Of a stretch of 5,837 nucleotides of DNA, positions 1 through 5,453 are shown piece after piece (the stretch's first letter is position 1; each line of letters opens with the position of its first letter). The stretch is from NCBI GenBank assembly GCA_964504155.1, contig CAZDCZ010000118.1, positions 1 to 5,837 of the forward strand, in the 5' to 3' direction. This DNA is from CAZDCZ01 sp964504155 (lineage in GTDB: Bacteria > Bacteroidota > Bacteroidia > Bacteroidales > UBA12077). Under the pieces are notes generated by a model. That model ran no database searches and was not told where the DNA came from. It saw only the letters and a program-made list of their open reading frames with translations. Position numbers and translations under genes: made by a program.

Positions 1-86
1 TATCTGTTTTGGGATTATCTTTTTTAACATCACCGAAATTATGGGCTACAATAATCTAATTCTTCTTTATCGATTTTTGAAGAATT
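1..86. other. Unassigned left-edge sequence
   Basis: No gene can be supported here. A plus frame is open from position 2 until it meets a stop at 92-94 inside the inverted repeat of the neighbouring element. A minus frame reads IIVAHNFGDVKKDNPKTD from a stop near position 50 out through the window edge, and another minus frame starts an ATG at 30. All are too short to judge. The sequence does not continue the M49 peptidase gene cut at the other end of the 87-707 element, so the two flanks were not simply adjacent before insertion. Confidence 0.4.
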
Positions 87-105
87 TTACCTAAATTGAG
101 CGATT
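87..105 (+). repeat. Left terminal inverted repeat
   Basis: TTACCTAAATTGAGCGATT is a perfect 19-bp match to the reverse complement of 689-707. The identity stops sharply after 105. It overlaps a subterminal palindrome, TTGAGC-N5-GCTCAA (96-112), that is also kept in the second copy at 5058-5074. Confidence 0.85.
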
Positions 106-133
106 AGCTCAAAGAAATACAAAAGAATACTTG
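91..133 (+). repeat. 43-bp left-end repeat, copy 1
   Basis: CTAAATTGAGC through AATACTTG at 91-133 matches 5053-5095 at 41 of 43 positions; the differences are G/A at 102 and C/T at 120. It is the left end of the miniature element. Similarity ends at 133, just before the unrelated TTTAAATAATTAATAATG. Confidence 0.85.
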
Positions 134-217
134 TTTAAATAATTAATAATGAGTATATTAGTGGCATTAAATCAAAATAACAATCAATCACTAATTAAGT
201 GAACAAGATACTCTTTT

Positions 218-553
218 ATGAAGACAAAGATAAACAAAATAAAGGCAACAGACGAAAAGATTTCAGCACGTGGATGTCTTTCATTTCTTTTAAAATATAT
301 TGAAAATATAAAGCTATATGAGCTGATAAGTAGTGTTGTTATATTAAAATTATTTTTTTGCAGCAAAGGACTTAGTTTGCAACAGTTTCTAAAACAAATG
401 TTTGCACATTTTATAGATGGTGCAGATATGTCTATTTCAAGTTTTGATAAGAAAAAAACTGATAAAGGATATGCTGCAGTCTTGGAAAATACCAAAAATG
501 ATATGGCATCAATAAACCGTAATGGTAATGAGATAATTATGTTTTTAGGTTGA
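218..553 (+). pseudogene. IS1380-like transposase, N-terminal remnant
   Basis: The frame encodes 111 residues. Residues 1 to about 98 resemble the N-terminal region of Bacteroidota IS1380-type transposases: a KIKATDEKISARG start, a hydrophobic helix ending in LKYIENIKLYELI, SSKGL-like CSKGLSLQQFLKQMFAHFIDG, and KKTDKGYAAVLENTKNDMAS, where the family continues with a conserved SSHQ..RFF-type motif. Here the frame departs after DMAS into about 13 residues (INRNGNEIIMFLG) and stops, which suggests a large internal deletion joining the N-terminus to the 3' end. Complete relatives are over 400 residues, and the DDE catalytic core is absent. The ATG at 218 lies inside the inverted repeats and is the natural start. 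The family assignment is from remembered motifs, so IS4-superfamily in a broader sense is the safer statement. Confidence 0.65.
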
Positions 554-579
554 AAAATCAGGCAGCTTTTACAATTTTC

Positions 580-627
580 AGGCTCTTTTTTTATTTTTGA
601 GAGTGTCTAAAAAATAAAAAAGAGCCT
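580..627 (+). terminator. Hairpin with T tract after the transposase remnant
   Basis: AGGCTC followed by T7 and ATTTTT (580-598) pairs with AAAAATAAAAAAGAGCCT (610-627) with one base out of register, leaving a loop around GAGAGTGTCT. The GC part of the stem is only AGGCTC/GAGCCT and the rest is A:T. It lies 27 bases after the transposase stop, and being symmetrical it could stop transcription from either side. It may alternatively be an inner end of an older element. Confidence 0.5.
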
Positions 628-688
628 TATTTTAAATCAATCTAAATAATGATTGCGTTTTTATCGTAATCTGATAACCAGAAAATAC

Positions 689-707
689 AATCGCTCAATT
701 TAGGTAA
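689..707 (-). repeat. Right terminal inverted repeat
   Basis: This is the reverse complement of 87-105, 19 of 19 bases. Read on the minus strand it provides the in-frame TAA (700-702) that ends the truncated M49 peptidase reading frame. Confidence 0.85.
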
Positions 708-897
708 TAATTAAATTATATTTACAATTCTGATCAAAAATTATATCATGTCCCGACAATGCAGCTTGAGACAAATAGTAAATTAATATTTTTTTATTTA
801 AGCATAGATTTTCAAAACCATCAACTGTATATTTTAAGATTTTAATATCAGAAAATTTGTTAATACTATAATTAATGTCGTTTGTAGACTTATTCAT
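700..897 (-). pseudogene. Peptidase M49 (DPP III-like), truncated N-terminus
   Basis: About 65 residues remain of a protein of roughly 650-700. The stretch KFSDIKILKYTVDGFENL followed by KKILIYYLSQAALSG and HDIIFDQNCKYNL matches the N-terminal region of Bacteroidota M49 metallopeptidases, often annotated as dipeptidyl-peptidase III or, misleadingly, dihydrofolate reductase, where the motif reads like RDILFDQNxKYNLxIRRTLEA. The zinc motifs of the catalytic domain lie far downstream and are lost. The stop at 700-702 lies in the right inverted repeat of the miniature element, so the insertion, plus a deletion, ended the gene. I chose the ATG at 897; a TTG at 921 in the same frame would overlap the upstream gene by 8 bases. 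No signal peptide precedes the conserved part, though many relatives have a lipoprotein signal, so the 5' end may be altered too. Confidence 0.72.
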
Positions 898-913
898 TTC
901 ACAAATTATTATC

Positions 914-1771
914 TTATTCAATATCTAAATTTCTCACATCCAAGTCGTAATACAAATTCCAAATTCCATGTTCAAATTTTAAACCATCGTATGAGAAATC
1001 CGGACCATAAAATTCAAACTGTCCTTGTAAACTGGGTTTAAATGGCGACAAATGGTCGTACACTATCATTTCTTTTTTATTATCAAAGTGCAATCCCATT
1101 GATGTACGAGCACTATACTCAAAAATAATTCTTCGTACATTTTTTTTTCTATTCTTAAATATTGGGGCACCAAATATTGGTTTGTTTTTCGAGTCAAACG
1201 ATAACACTTCTACAATTTTTTTATTAGTAAAGATATCGTTAAAATCGGTTGCTAATAGAGTATAATATACCTTGCCACGATATTTGTTTTCGAGAATACT
1301 ATAATACAATACTCCATACCAATTTTCATTTGTCAATTCTTCAAATTCCGGATTTTTAATATTTTCAGAATTATCGTATAACTCATATAAATATTGTTTC
1401 TTTTTCTTTGAATAATATTGAATAAAGCCAAAATATTTATGAGTTCCATCGTTAAATGGCATATTCCAATTATATATTTTCAATTTATTATCAATTGATT
1501 TAAAAATTCCTACATATTTCAACGAGTCGAATGAATAATCGAAAGTATTCTTATTAACTAAAATTTTTCTGAATATTCTAAGAATATTTTCATTTGCATC
1601 AATTCTATCCTTATCTAACTTACTATTTGCCATTGAATTAAAGCAAATATTTAAACTATCTTCATAGTTTTTTAATATTAAAAAATCGTTATTCTTTGAA
1701 TACAAAGCACTTGAAGAAAACAATATTATAAGAATTACTATATATCGAAATTGACTGTTTAATTTATTCAT
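914..1771 (-). CDS. Exported protein of unknown function
   Basis: The product has 285 residues. After MNKLNSQFRY comes a hydrophobic segment (about residues 10-22) and SALYS, which looks like a Sec signal peptide cleaved near residue 25, so the protein is probably periplasmic or surface-located. The mature part looks like one soluble domain rich in aromatic residues, with no transmembrane helix and no catalytic motif I can name. Distinctive blocks are NWNMPF (101-106), YFGFIQ (113-118), NWYGVLYY (150-157), YYTLLATDFND (169-179), PIFGAPIF (198-205) and GPDFSYDGL (256-264). Such blocks recall conserved hypothetical exported proteins of Bacteroidota, but I know of no function. The ATG at 1771 gives the complete signal peptide. 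It ends 16 bases before the ATG of the broken M49 gene and may have been cotranscribed with it. The gene looks intact. Confidence 0.85.
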   Translation of the reverse strand: MNKLNSQFRYIVILIILFSSSALYSKNNDFLILKNYEDSLNICFNSMANSKLDKDRIDANENILRIFRKILVNKNTFDYSFDSLKYVGIFKSIDNKLKIYNWNMPFNDGTHKYFGFIQYYSKKKKQYLYELYDNSENIKNPEFEELTNENWYGVLYYSILENKYRGKVYYTLLATDFNDIFTNKKIVEVLSFDSKNKPIFGAPIFKNRKKNVRRIIFEYSARTSMGLHFDNKKEMIVYDHLSPFKPSLQGQFEFYGPDFSYDGLKFEHGIWNLYYDLDVRNLDIE

Positions 1772-1802
1772 CTTAAAACTTATTATCGAATTTATCCTTT
1801 TG

Positions 1803-1810
1803 CAAAAGTA
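1803..1810 (-). promoter_or_regulatory. Possible -7 element for the exported-protein gene
   Basis: On the minus strand TACTTTTG matches the Bacteroidota -7 TAnnTTTG and lies 31 bases before the ATG at 1771. There is no TTTG at the expected 19-21 base distance; candidates fall at 11 and 30 bases. The call is therefore weak. The 195-base gap between 1772 and 1966 holds no gene and no strong terminator for the upstream aminotransferase. Confidence 0.3.
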
Positions 1811-1966
1811 TTATTAATTTACAAAAATGTGTTTTTTCATCAAATAGATTTATCAAATTTCTAATCGAAATTATATTTATCTTTAGCAATCTAGTAATAC
1901 CTATTTTATTGAATACAAAAATACACAAAAGAAATATTAAAATATAGTATATTAATTAACTCTAAC

Positions 1967-3163
1967 TTACTTATTTTTATATACTTCATCAATAGATTTA
2001 ATAAGTATCTCAACAGATTCTTTTATTTGTTTTTCGGTAATAATTAATGGTGGAGCAATACGAAATGCGTTTTCATAAAAAATAAACCAATCCATTACAA
2101 CTCCGTATTTTATAGCAGTATCGATAACATTCTTTACCATTTCGAAATTTTCTAACTCAACAGCTAAAAACAAACCTATTCCTCGAATTGATTTAATTGC
2201 AGGATGAACTAAATATTTTCTAAACAAATTACCTTTATGTTCTACATCTTGAATAATTTTTTCTGAAAGTAATGTATTTAATGATGCAAAAGCAGCAGCA
2301 CATGAAACCGGATGACCTCCGAATGTAGTAATATGACCAAGAATAGGATTAGTTTTAAATCCTGCCATAATTTCACGAGACGAAACAAAGGCTCCTATTG
2401 GCATTCCTCCCCCCATAGCTTTAGCAATAGTAAATATATCAGGTATTACATTAAACTTTTTAAAAGCAAATAAATCACCTGTTCTTCCGAAACCTGTTTG
2501 AATCTCATCAAAAATTAGCAATGTTCCTATTTCGGTACATCTTTCTCTTAAGCTTTCGAGAAAATTCTTTTTAGGTAAAACAATACCGGCTTCAGCCTGT
2601 ACAGGTTCAACAATAACACAGGATGTATTCTCAGAAATGTTTTTTAAATCATCAATATTATTAAATTCCAGAAATTTTACCCCAGGAACTAATGGTCGAA
2701 ATGAGTTTTTAAAATATTCGTTCCCCATCACGCTAAGAGCACCGTGAGTACTACCATGGTAAGCATTTTTAAAAGCTATAATTTCTCTTCGTCCATTATG
2801 TCTTTTAGCTAATTTTAATGCACCTTCAACAGCTTCACTTCCAGAATTAGTAAAATATACCGAATTTAATTTGTCGGGCAAATTATCTGTCAATAACTCA
2901 GCAAATTTCACTTGTGGTGATTGAATATATTCGCCATACACCATTAAATGCATATATTTATCGACTTGCTCTTTTATTGCTTTAACAACAGATGGATGTC
3001 TATGGCCTAAATTACTTACAGAAACTCCCGATATTAAATCAATATAAGATTCTCCATTCTTTCCATACATATATATACCCTCAGCTTTTTCTATTTCCAA
3101 TTGTAATGGGAAATCAGAAGTCTGAGCAACATGTTGTAAAAACAACTGACGCTGTGAAATCAT
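1967..3163 (-). CDS. Class III PLP-dependent aminotransferase (ornithine/acetylornithine aminotransferase-like)
   Basis: This 398-residue cytoplasmic enzyme belongs to fold-type I, class III (AAT_III), which moves an amino group, often an omega or side-chain amine, to 2-oxoglutarate or pyruvate through pyridoxal phosphate. Visible landmarks in order: SGVSVSNLGHRHP (45-57), the cofactor phosphate loop SGSEAVEGALKLAKR (107-121), the YHGST ring-stacking motif (135-139), FDEIQTGFGRTG (218-229) with Asp219 and Gln222 contacting the cofactor, the Schiff-base lysine Lys248 in TIAKAMGGGMPIGAF, and Thr280 in ITTFGGHP. Length is normal and all key residues are present, so it should be active. Its Bacteroidota relatives are usually named only 'aspartate aminotransferase family'; ornithine, acetylornithine or 4-aminobutyrate are plausible substrates that cannot be separated here. 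No arginine-pathway genes are adjacent. The start lies 44 bases after the response regulator stop with no promoter between, suggesting one transcript. Confidence 0.93.
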   Translation of the reverse strand: MISQRQLFLQHVAQTSDFPLQLEIEKAEGIYMYGKNGESYIDLISGVSVSNLGHRHPSVVKAIKEQVDKYMHLMVYGEYIQSPQVKFAELLTDNLPDKLNSVYFTNSGSEAVEGALKLAKRHNGRREIIAFKNAYHGSTHGALSVMGNEYFKNSFRPLVPGVKFLEFNNIDDLKNISENTSCVIVEPVQAEAGIVLPKKNFLESLRERCTEIGTLLIFDEIQTGFGRTGDLFAFKKFNVIPDIFTIAKAMGGGMPIGAFVSSREIMAGFKTNPILGHITTFGGHPVSCAAAFASLNTLLSEKIIQDVEHKGNLFRKYLVHPAIKSIRGIGLFLAVELENFEMVKNVIDTAIKYGVVMDWFIFYENAFRIAPPLIITEKQIKESVEILIKSIDEVYKNK

Positions 3164-3207
3164 AAAATAATTTATTTAAAAATTTACGGTTAGATAAAAT
3201 CCATTAA

Positions 3208-3912
3208 CTATTTACCCATTAGGTTAATACATTTCATAAAATTCTCTTTATAAGCTTTACCTATTGGTACACTTTTAGTGCCTTTATCGATTTTTACAAT
3301 TATTGTATTATCTTCAATTCGTTCTATTTTCTTTAAATTAATAATAAACGACCGATGTACTCTAATAAATTGCGACAAAGGTAATTGTTTTTCAATTGCC
3401 TTCATTGTAAAATGGATAGTATATTTTTCTTTAAAGGTATTTACAATGACATAATTCTCCAGAGCTTCTACTAATAATACATCATTATATTTTAATTTTA
3501 CTAATGCAGAATCATTTTTTATATATATTTCATCTATTCCATCGTTAGAATTAGCTAACTTAATATTTTTTGCTTTGTTTACAGCCTTATAGAATCTACC
3601 GTAAGTAATTGGTTTCAAGAGATAATCTGTAACATCATAATCAAATGCTTCTAGAGCATATTTTTCTTGTGAAGAAACTATAATAATCTGAGGTAAATCA
3701 TTTAATGTATTTAAGAAATCAATGCCATCCATTTCCGGCATTTCTATATCTAAAAAAATCAAATCAATATCTTTAGATTCTAAATTCAAGTCATTAATAG
3801 CATCTACTGCATTTTCATATGTAATTTTTAAATCTAAAAATTCTGTTCTCTTAACAAACTCTTCTACGATCTTTCTCGAAAGGGCATCGTCATCAATAAT
3901 TACACAATTCAT
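3208..3912 (-). CDS. LytTR-family response regulator
   Basis: The 234-residue protein has an N-terminal receiver domain (about 1-118) and a C-terminal LytTR DNA-binding domain (about 127-232). In the receiver the acidic pocket is IIDDDA (Asp7-Asp9), the phosphoacceptor is Asp55 in FLDIEMPEMDG, the switch serine is Ser80 or Ser81 in IIVSSQ, and the conserved lysine is Lys100 in YLLKPI. The LytTR part shows EIYIKNDSALVKLKYNDVLL, the EALENYVIV strand and FIRVHRSFIINLKKIERI, all typical. It should be a phosphorylation-controlled transcription regulator of the AlgR/AgrA/LytR type. No histidine kinase is encoded in the window, so its partner lies elsewhere. It is probably cotranscribed with the aminotransferase downstream. 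The ATG at 3912 begins right at the conserved first strand. A repeated motif at 3968-4002 may be its own binding site. Confidence 0.95.
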   Translation of the reverse strand: MNCVIIDDDALSRKIVEEFVKRTEFLDLKITYENAVDAINDLNLESKDIDLIFLDIEMPEMDGIDFLNTLNDLPQIIIVSSQEKYALEAFDYDVTDYLLKPITYGRFYKAVNKAKNIKLANSNDGIDEIYIKNDSALVKLKYNDVLLVEALENYVIVNTFKEKYTIHFTMKAIEKQLPLSQFIRVHRSFIINLKKIERIEDNTIIVKIDKGTKSVPIGKAYKENFMKCINLMGK

Positions 3913-3967
3913 ATTTCTGTATTTTATTTATCTCTCTAAATTATAAAATAATAGATGAATATACATA

Positions 3968-4002
3968 TTTTTATGATAAAATATTATTTTTTTATGATAA
4001 AA
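3968..4002 (-). promoter_or_regulatory. Tandem 14-bp repeat with 21-bp period; candidate LytTR operator
   Basis: TTTTTATGATAAAA occurs at 3968-3981 and again at 3989-4002, identical over 14 bases and offset by exactly 21. LytTR regulators are known to bind two direct repeats of about 9-10 bp spaced by about 11-12 bp, which is a 21-bp period and two helical turns. The pair lies 56-90 bases upstream of the response regulator start. The bases do not resemble a published LytTR consensus that I recall, and local DNA is over 85% A+T, so chance is a real alternative. No clear TTTG/TAnnTTTG promoter accompanies it; the nearest -7-like sequence is TATACTTG on the minus strand at 4023-4030. Confidence 0.35.
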
Positions 4003-4112
4003 ATAATAAAAATAAAAATATTCAAGTATAAATACCTAATATATATCTAGTATAAATTTATTTTAAGATGCTTACAGTAACAACATCATTTACAAATTAA
4101 CATAATAGTAAT

Positions 4113-4142
4113 AAAAAAGGAGCACAAAAAATGTACTCCTTT
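4113..4142 (-). terminator. Intrinsic terminator of the HU gene
   Basis: On the minus strand AAAGGAGTAC (4142-4133) pairs with GTGCTCCTTT (4125-4116) around a 7-base T-rich loop, with one G:T pair, and is followed by a T run (4118-4113). It begins 20 bases after the HU stop codon. Confidence 0.8.
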
Positions 4143-4161
4143 ATATAAGCAAAAAATATCT

Positions 4162-4434
4162 TTAGTTAACAGCATCAGCTAAATCACTACCTGCTTTAAA
4201 TTTAACTACATTCTTGGCTTTAATTGTAATAGGTTTACCTGTTTGAGGATTTCTTCCAGTTCTAGCATTTCTTTTAGCTACAGAAAAAGAACCAAAACCT
4301 ACTAAAGCAACTCTTTCACCTTTTTTCAATGCACCTGAAGTACTACTCATAAATGCATCTAAAGCTTTTTTTGCATCAGCTTTTGTTAAGTTAGCTTCAC
4401 CAGCAATTGCATCAATCAATTCTGCTTTATTCAT
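4162..4434 (-). CDS. hup: HU-type histone-like DNA-binding protein
   Basis: The 90-residue product is a canonical HU: a small dimeric nucleoid protein that bends DNA with little sequence preference and helps compact the chromosome. It has the helical N-terminus MNKAELIDAIAGEANLTKAD, the turn GFGSF (46-50), the beta-arm RNARTGRNPQTG (55-66) with the intercalating proline Pro63, and the C-terminal KFKAGSDLADAVN. The reading frame stays open 33 codons further upstream, but the family start and the promoter at 4479-4509 both place translation at the ATG at 4434. Upstream of it the leader is AT-rich without a Shine-Dalgarno sequence, as is usual in Bacteroidota. It is a single-gene unit with its own promoter and terminator, divergent from tRNA-Ser. 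Confidence 0.97.
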   Translation of the reverse strand: MNKAELIDAIAGEANLTKADAKKALDAFMSSTSGALKKGERVALVGFGSFSVAKRNARTGRNPQTGKPITIKAKNVVKFKAGSDLADAVN

Positions 4435-4478
4435 AATAAAAAATTTTAGGGTTAGTAAATAATTTCTTTCTATATGTA

Positions 4479-4509
4479 CAAATATAGGGTATTTCTTAAG
4501 TTTCGCAAA
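4479..4509 (-). promoter_or_regulatory. Bacteroidota sigma-ABfr-type promoter of the HU gene
   Basis: On the minus strand the -33 TTTG (4509-4506) is followed after exactly 19 bases by TATATTTG (4486-4479), a full match to TAnnTTTG. Transcription should begin near 4470-4475, giving a leader of about 40 bases. It lies inside the open extension of the HU frame, which argues against the longer start. Confidence 0.85.
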
Positions 4510-4666
4510 TCTATAAGCAAAAAAAATGTGCATTTTTCAAAAAAATATCGTTTTTTTTAAATTTATTATCAACAAAAACATTAAAATGCCAAATTTTATA
4601 TAAAAATATGTACAATAAGCTATTAATAACTCAAAAAATATTTTTTTTATATTTTTGATATGTTTT

Positions 4667-4697
4667 TTTGCAAAAATAGAAATATATTATACTTTTG
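4667..4697 (+). promoter_or_regulatory. Bacteroidota-type promoter of tRNA-Ser
   Basis: The -33 TTTG (4667-4670) is followed by 19 bases and TACTTTTG (4690-4697), matching TAnnTTTG. The first tRNA base is only 5 bases beyond the -7 element, so the primary transcript has almost no 5' leader. Confidence 0.85.
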
Positions 4698-4701
4698 CAG
4701 C

Positions 4702-4786
4702 GGAGAAATGGCAGAGTGGTCGAATGCGGCGGTCTTGAAAACCGTTGTACCGCGAGGTACCGGGGGTTCGAATCCCTCTTTCTCCG
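4702..4786 (+). tRNA. tRNA-Ser (anticodon UGA)
   Basis: This is an 85-base class II tRNA reading UCA and other UCN codons. The acceptor stem GGAGAAA (4702-4708) pairs with TTTCTCC (4779-4785), and the discriminator is G4786, as expected for serine. The anticodon TGA is at 4736-4738 in the loop CTTGAAA. The long variable arm GTACC-GCGA-GGTAC (4747-4760) identifies the serine type. The T arm is GGGGG-TTCGAAT-CCCTC (4762-4778), with one G:T pair. The 3' CCA is not encoded (GCAT follows), so it must be added by the nucleotidyltransferase. It has its own promoter and terminator and stands alone. Confidence 0.97.
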
Positions 4787-4798
4787 CATAAGAAAAAA

Positions 4799-4828
4799 GA
4801 CTTCTCAAATATCGAGAAGTCTTTTTTT
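4799..4828 (+). terminator. Intrinsic terminator of tRNA-Ser
   Basis: GACTTCTC (4799-4806), loop AAATATC, then GAGAAGTC (4814-4821) form a perfect 8-bp stem followed by seven T residues (4822-4828). Preceding A residues extend the stem against the T run. It starts 12 bases after the tRNA. Confidence 0.92.
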
Positions 4829-4866
4829 ATTTTGTCAAGTATTGTTCAATACACCAGGGCAAACTC

Positions 4867-5050
4867 GGGGTCAGTAGAAAATCATTGTGGATTAAGCATA
4901 AATCTTAGCAAGTCTAAAAAGGAAAAAAGATATATCTGTCACACATCTTTGTGTAGTACGAAAAGCTTTTATCTTAGCATTAAAAGATTCCGCTGAAGCA
5001 TTTGTGCTTCTATTATCAAAGAAGTTTAGTATCTCTGAATAATGACTATA
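4867..5050 (-). mobile_element. ISAon1/ISL3-like element, 3'-end fragment
   Basis: The segment holds the last 52 codons of the transposase and the downstream terminal region. On the minus strand TAATCCACAATGATTTTCTA then CTGACCCC (4894-4867) looks like the conserved right end of such elements, where CCACA..TTTT..TGA(C/T)CC follows the stop closely. The outer limit is inferred and could be a few bases off. The inner limit at about 5050 is where the left-end repeat of another element begins. Confidence 0.6.
4892..5050 (-). pseudogene. ISAon1/ISL3-like transposase, C-terminal fragment
   Basis: Reading the minus strand from 5050 gives 52 residues up to a TAA at 4894-4892. They contain ILNFFDNRSTNASAESFNAK, then IKAFR, and end in FFLFRLAKIYA. 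The NRSTNASAESFNxKIKAFR block with its glutamate is the C-terminal signature of DDE transposases of the ISL3/ISAon1 type common in Bacteroidota, and includes the last catalytic glutamate region. All upstream catalytic residues are missing. The frame is truncated at its 5' side where a 43-bp repeat from a different element begins (5053), consistent with insertion into this gene followed by loss of the far side. Confidence 0.82.
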
Positions 5051-5052
5051 AT

Positions 5053-5095
5053 CTAAATTGAGCAATTAGCTCAAAGAAATATAAAAGAATACTTG
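5053..5095 (+). repeat. 43-bp left-end repeat, copy 2
   Basis: It is 41 of 43 bases identical to 91-133, the left end of the miniature element, including the TTGAGC-N5-GCTCAA palindrome (5058-5074). The outermost TTAC of copy 1 is not present here (ATAAT precedes), which suggests that the true element tip is at or near CTAAATTG or CCTAAATTG. No transposase of the same type follows; from 5096 the sequence belongs to an IS1595-like element. Confidence 0.85.
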
Positions 5096-5146
5096 GCTCT
5101 AGTTTAAAATAACTGTGTTTATTTTATTTTTTTACAGAAAAAAGAA

Positions 5147-5453
5147 ATGAAATCATCATCTATTCAAAAATATTTTGTGAGTTTAAATCCAGATGAACAG
5201 GATAATTTATTATCAGAACACCAAAATGTAAAAGACACGTCAAGCTACGGATTATTGGAAAGGCATGTAAAACAATTAGACAATAAGCAAGGCACATGTC
5301 CTCATTGCTTAAGTTTGCGATATAAAAAGAATGATAAAGATAAAAAAATGTGCGAATTGTAATAGGTGTTTTACTGCATACACTGGAACATGGTTGGTAC
5401 ATATCCATAAGAAGAATTTATTAATTCCATATTTGAAATTAATGAAGCAGTAG
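5147..5453 (+). pseudogene. IS1595-like transposase, frameshifted N-terminal fragment
   Basis: The first frame (5147-5362) gives MKSSSIQKYFVSLNPDEQDN, continues to a CPHC half zinc ribbon, and breaks at KKNDKDKK. After a shift at the A7 run (5342-5348) the next frame (5349-5453) reads CANCNRCFTAYTGTW, then LVHIHKKNLLIPYLKLM. Together these make the zinc ribbon and following GTW segment found at the start of IS1595/ISXO2-like transposases. The DDE-type catalytic domain that should follow is gone; the sequence switches to IS21 istB near 5430-5440. GGCTCTAGTTTAAAATAACT at 5095-5114 may be this element's own left end. The protein was clearly nonfunctional even without the frameshift. Confidence 0.78.

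Larger units (their letters stand above)
87..707 (+). mobile_element. Miniature, internally deleted IS (IS1380-like) with 19-bp inverted repeats
   Basis: The 621-bp segment is bounded by perfect inverted repeats, TTACCTAAATTGAGCGATT at 87-105 and its reverse complement at 689-707. Inside is a transposase remnant (218-553) covering only the N-terminal quarter of an IS1380-like enzyme, so the element cannot move by itself; it could only be moved by a related complete copy. The right end breaks an M49 peptidase gene. No convincing direct target duplication is visible: AATT occurs at 83-86 and at 709-712, but this is weak in such AT-rich DNA. The first 43 bases after the outermost four recur at 5053-5095, so the family is multi-copy in this genome. 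The IS1380 assignment rests on the protein; the boundaries rest on the repeats. Confidence 0.75.

Noticed and set aside
188..202. Palindrome TCACT-AATTA-AGTGA upstream of the transposase remnant
   Set aside because: It is short, occurs once and lies in a decayed element; no reason to call it an operator.
184..495. Open frame of 103 codons on the minus strand
   Set aside because: It is antisense to the IS1380-like remnant, which has recognisable transposase motifs; the minus frame has none.
83..712. AATT target duplication around the miniature element
   Set aside because: AATT is at 83-86 and 709-712, but it needs an asymmetric extra base at the right end and is likely by chance in AT-rich DNA.
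3722..3946. Open frame of 74 codons on the plus strand
   Set aside because: It is antisense to the receiver domain of the LytTR regulator and has no recognisable motif.
4435..4533. N-terminal extension of HU by 33 codons
   Set aside because: HU proteins start at MNKAELI, and the consensus promoter lies within the extension.
4839..4852. Short inverted repeat GTATTG-TT-CAATAC
   Set aside because: With a 2-base loop and a weak stem, it has no visible role next to the strong tRNA terminator.
4695..4996. Two overlapping plus-strand open frames
   Set aside because: They run through tRNA-Ser, its terminator and the antisense side of the ISAon1-like fragment, so they are not coding.
5160..5408. 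Open frame of 82 codons on the minus strand
   Set aside because: It is antisense to the IS1595-like fragment, whose zinc ribbon is recognisable on the plus strand.
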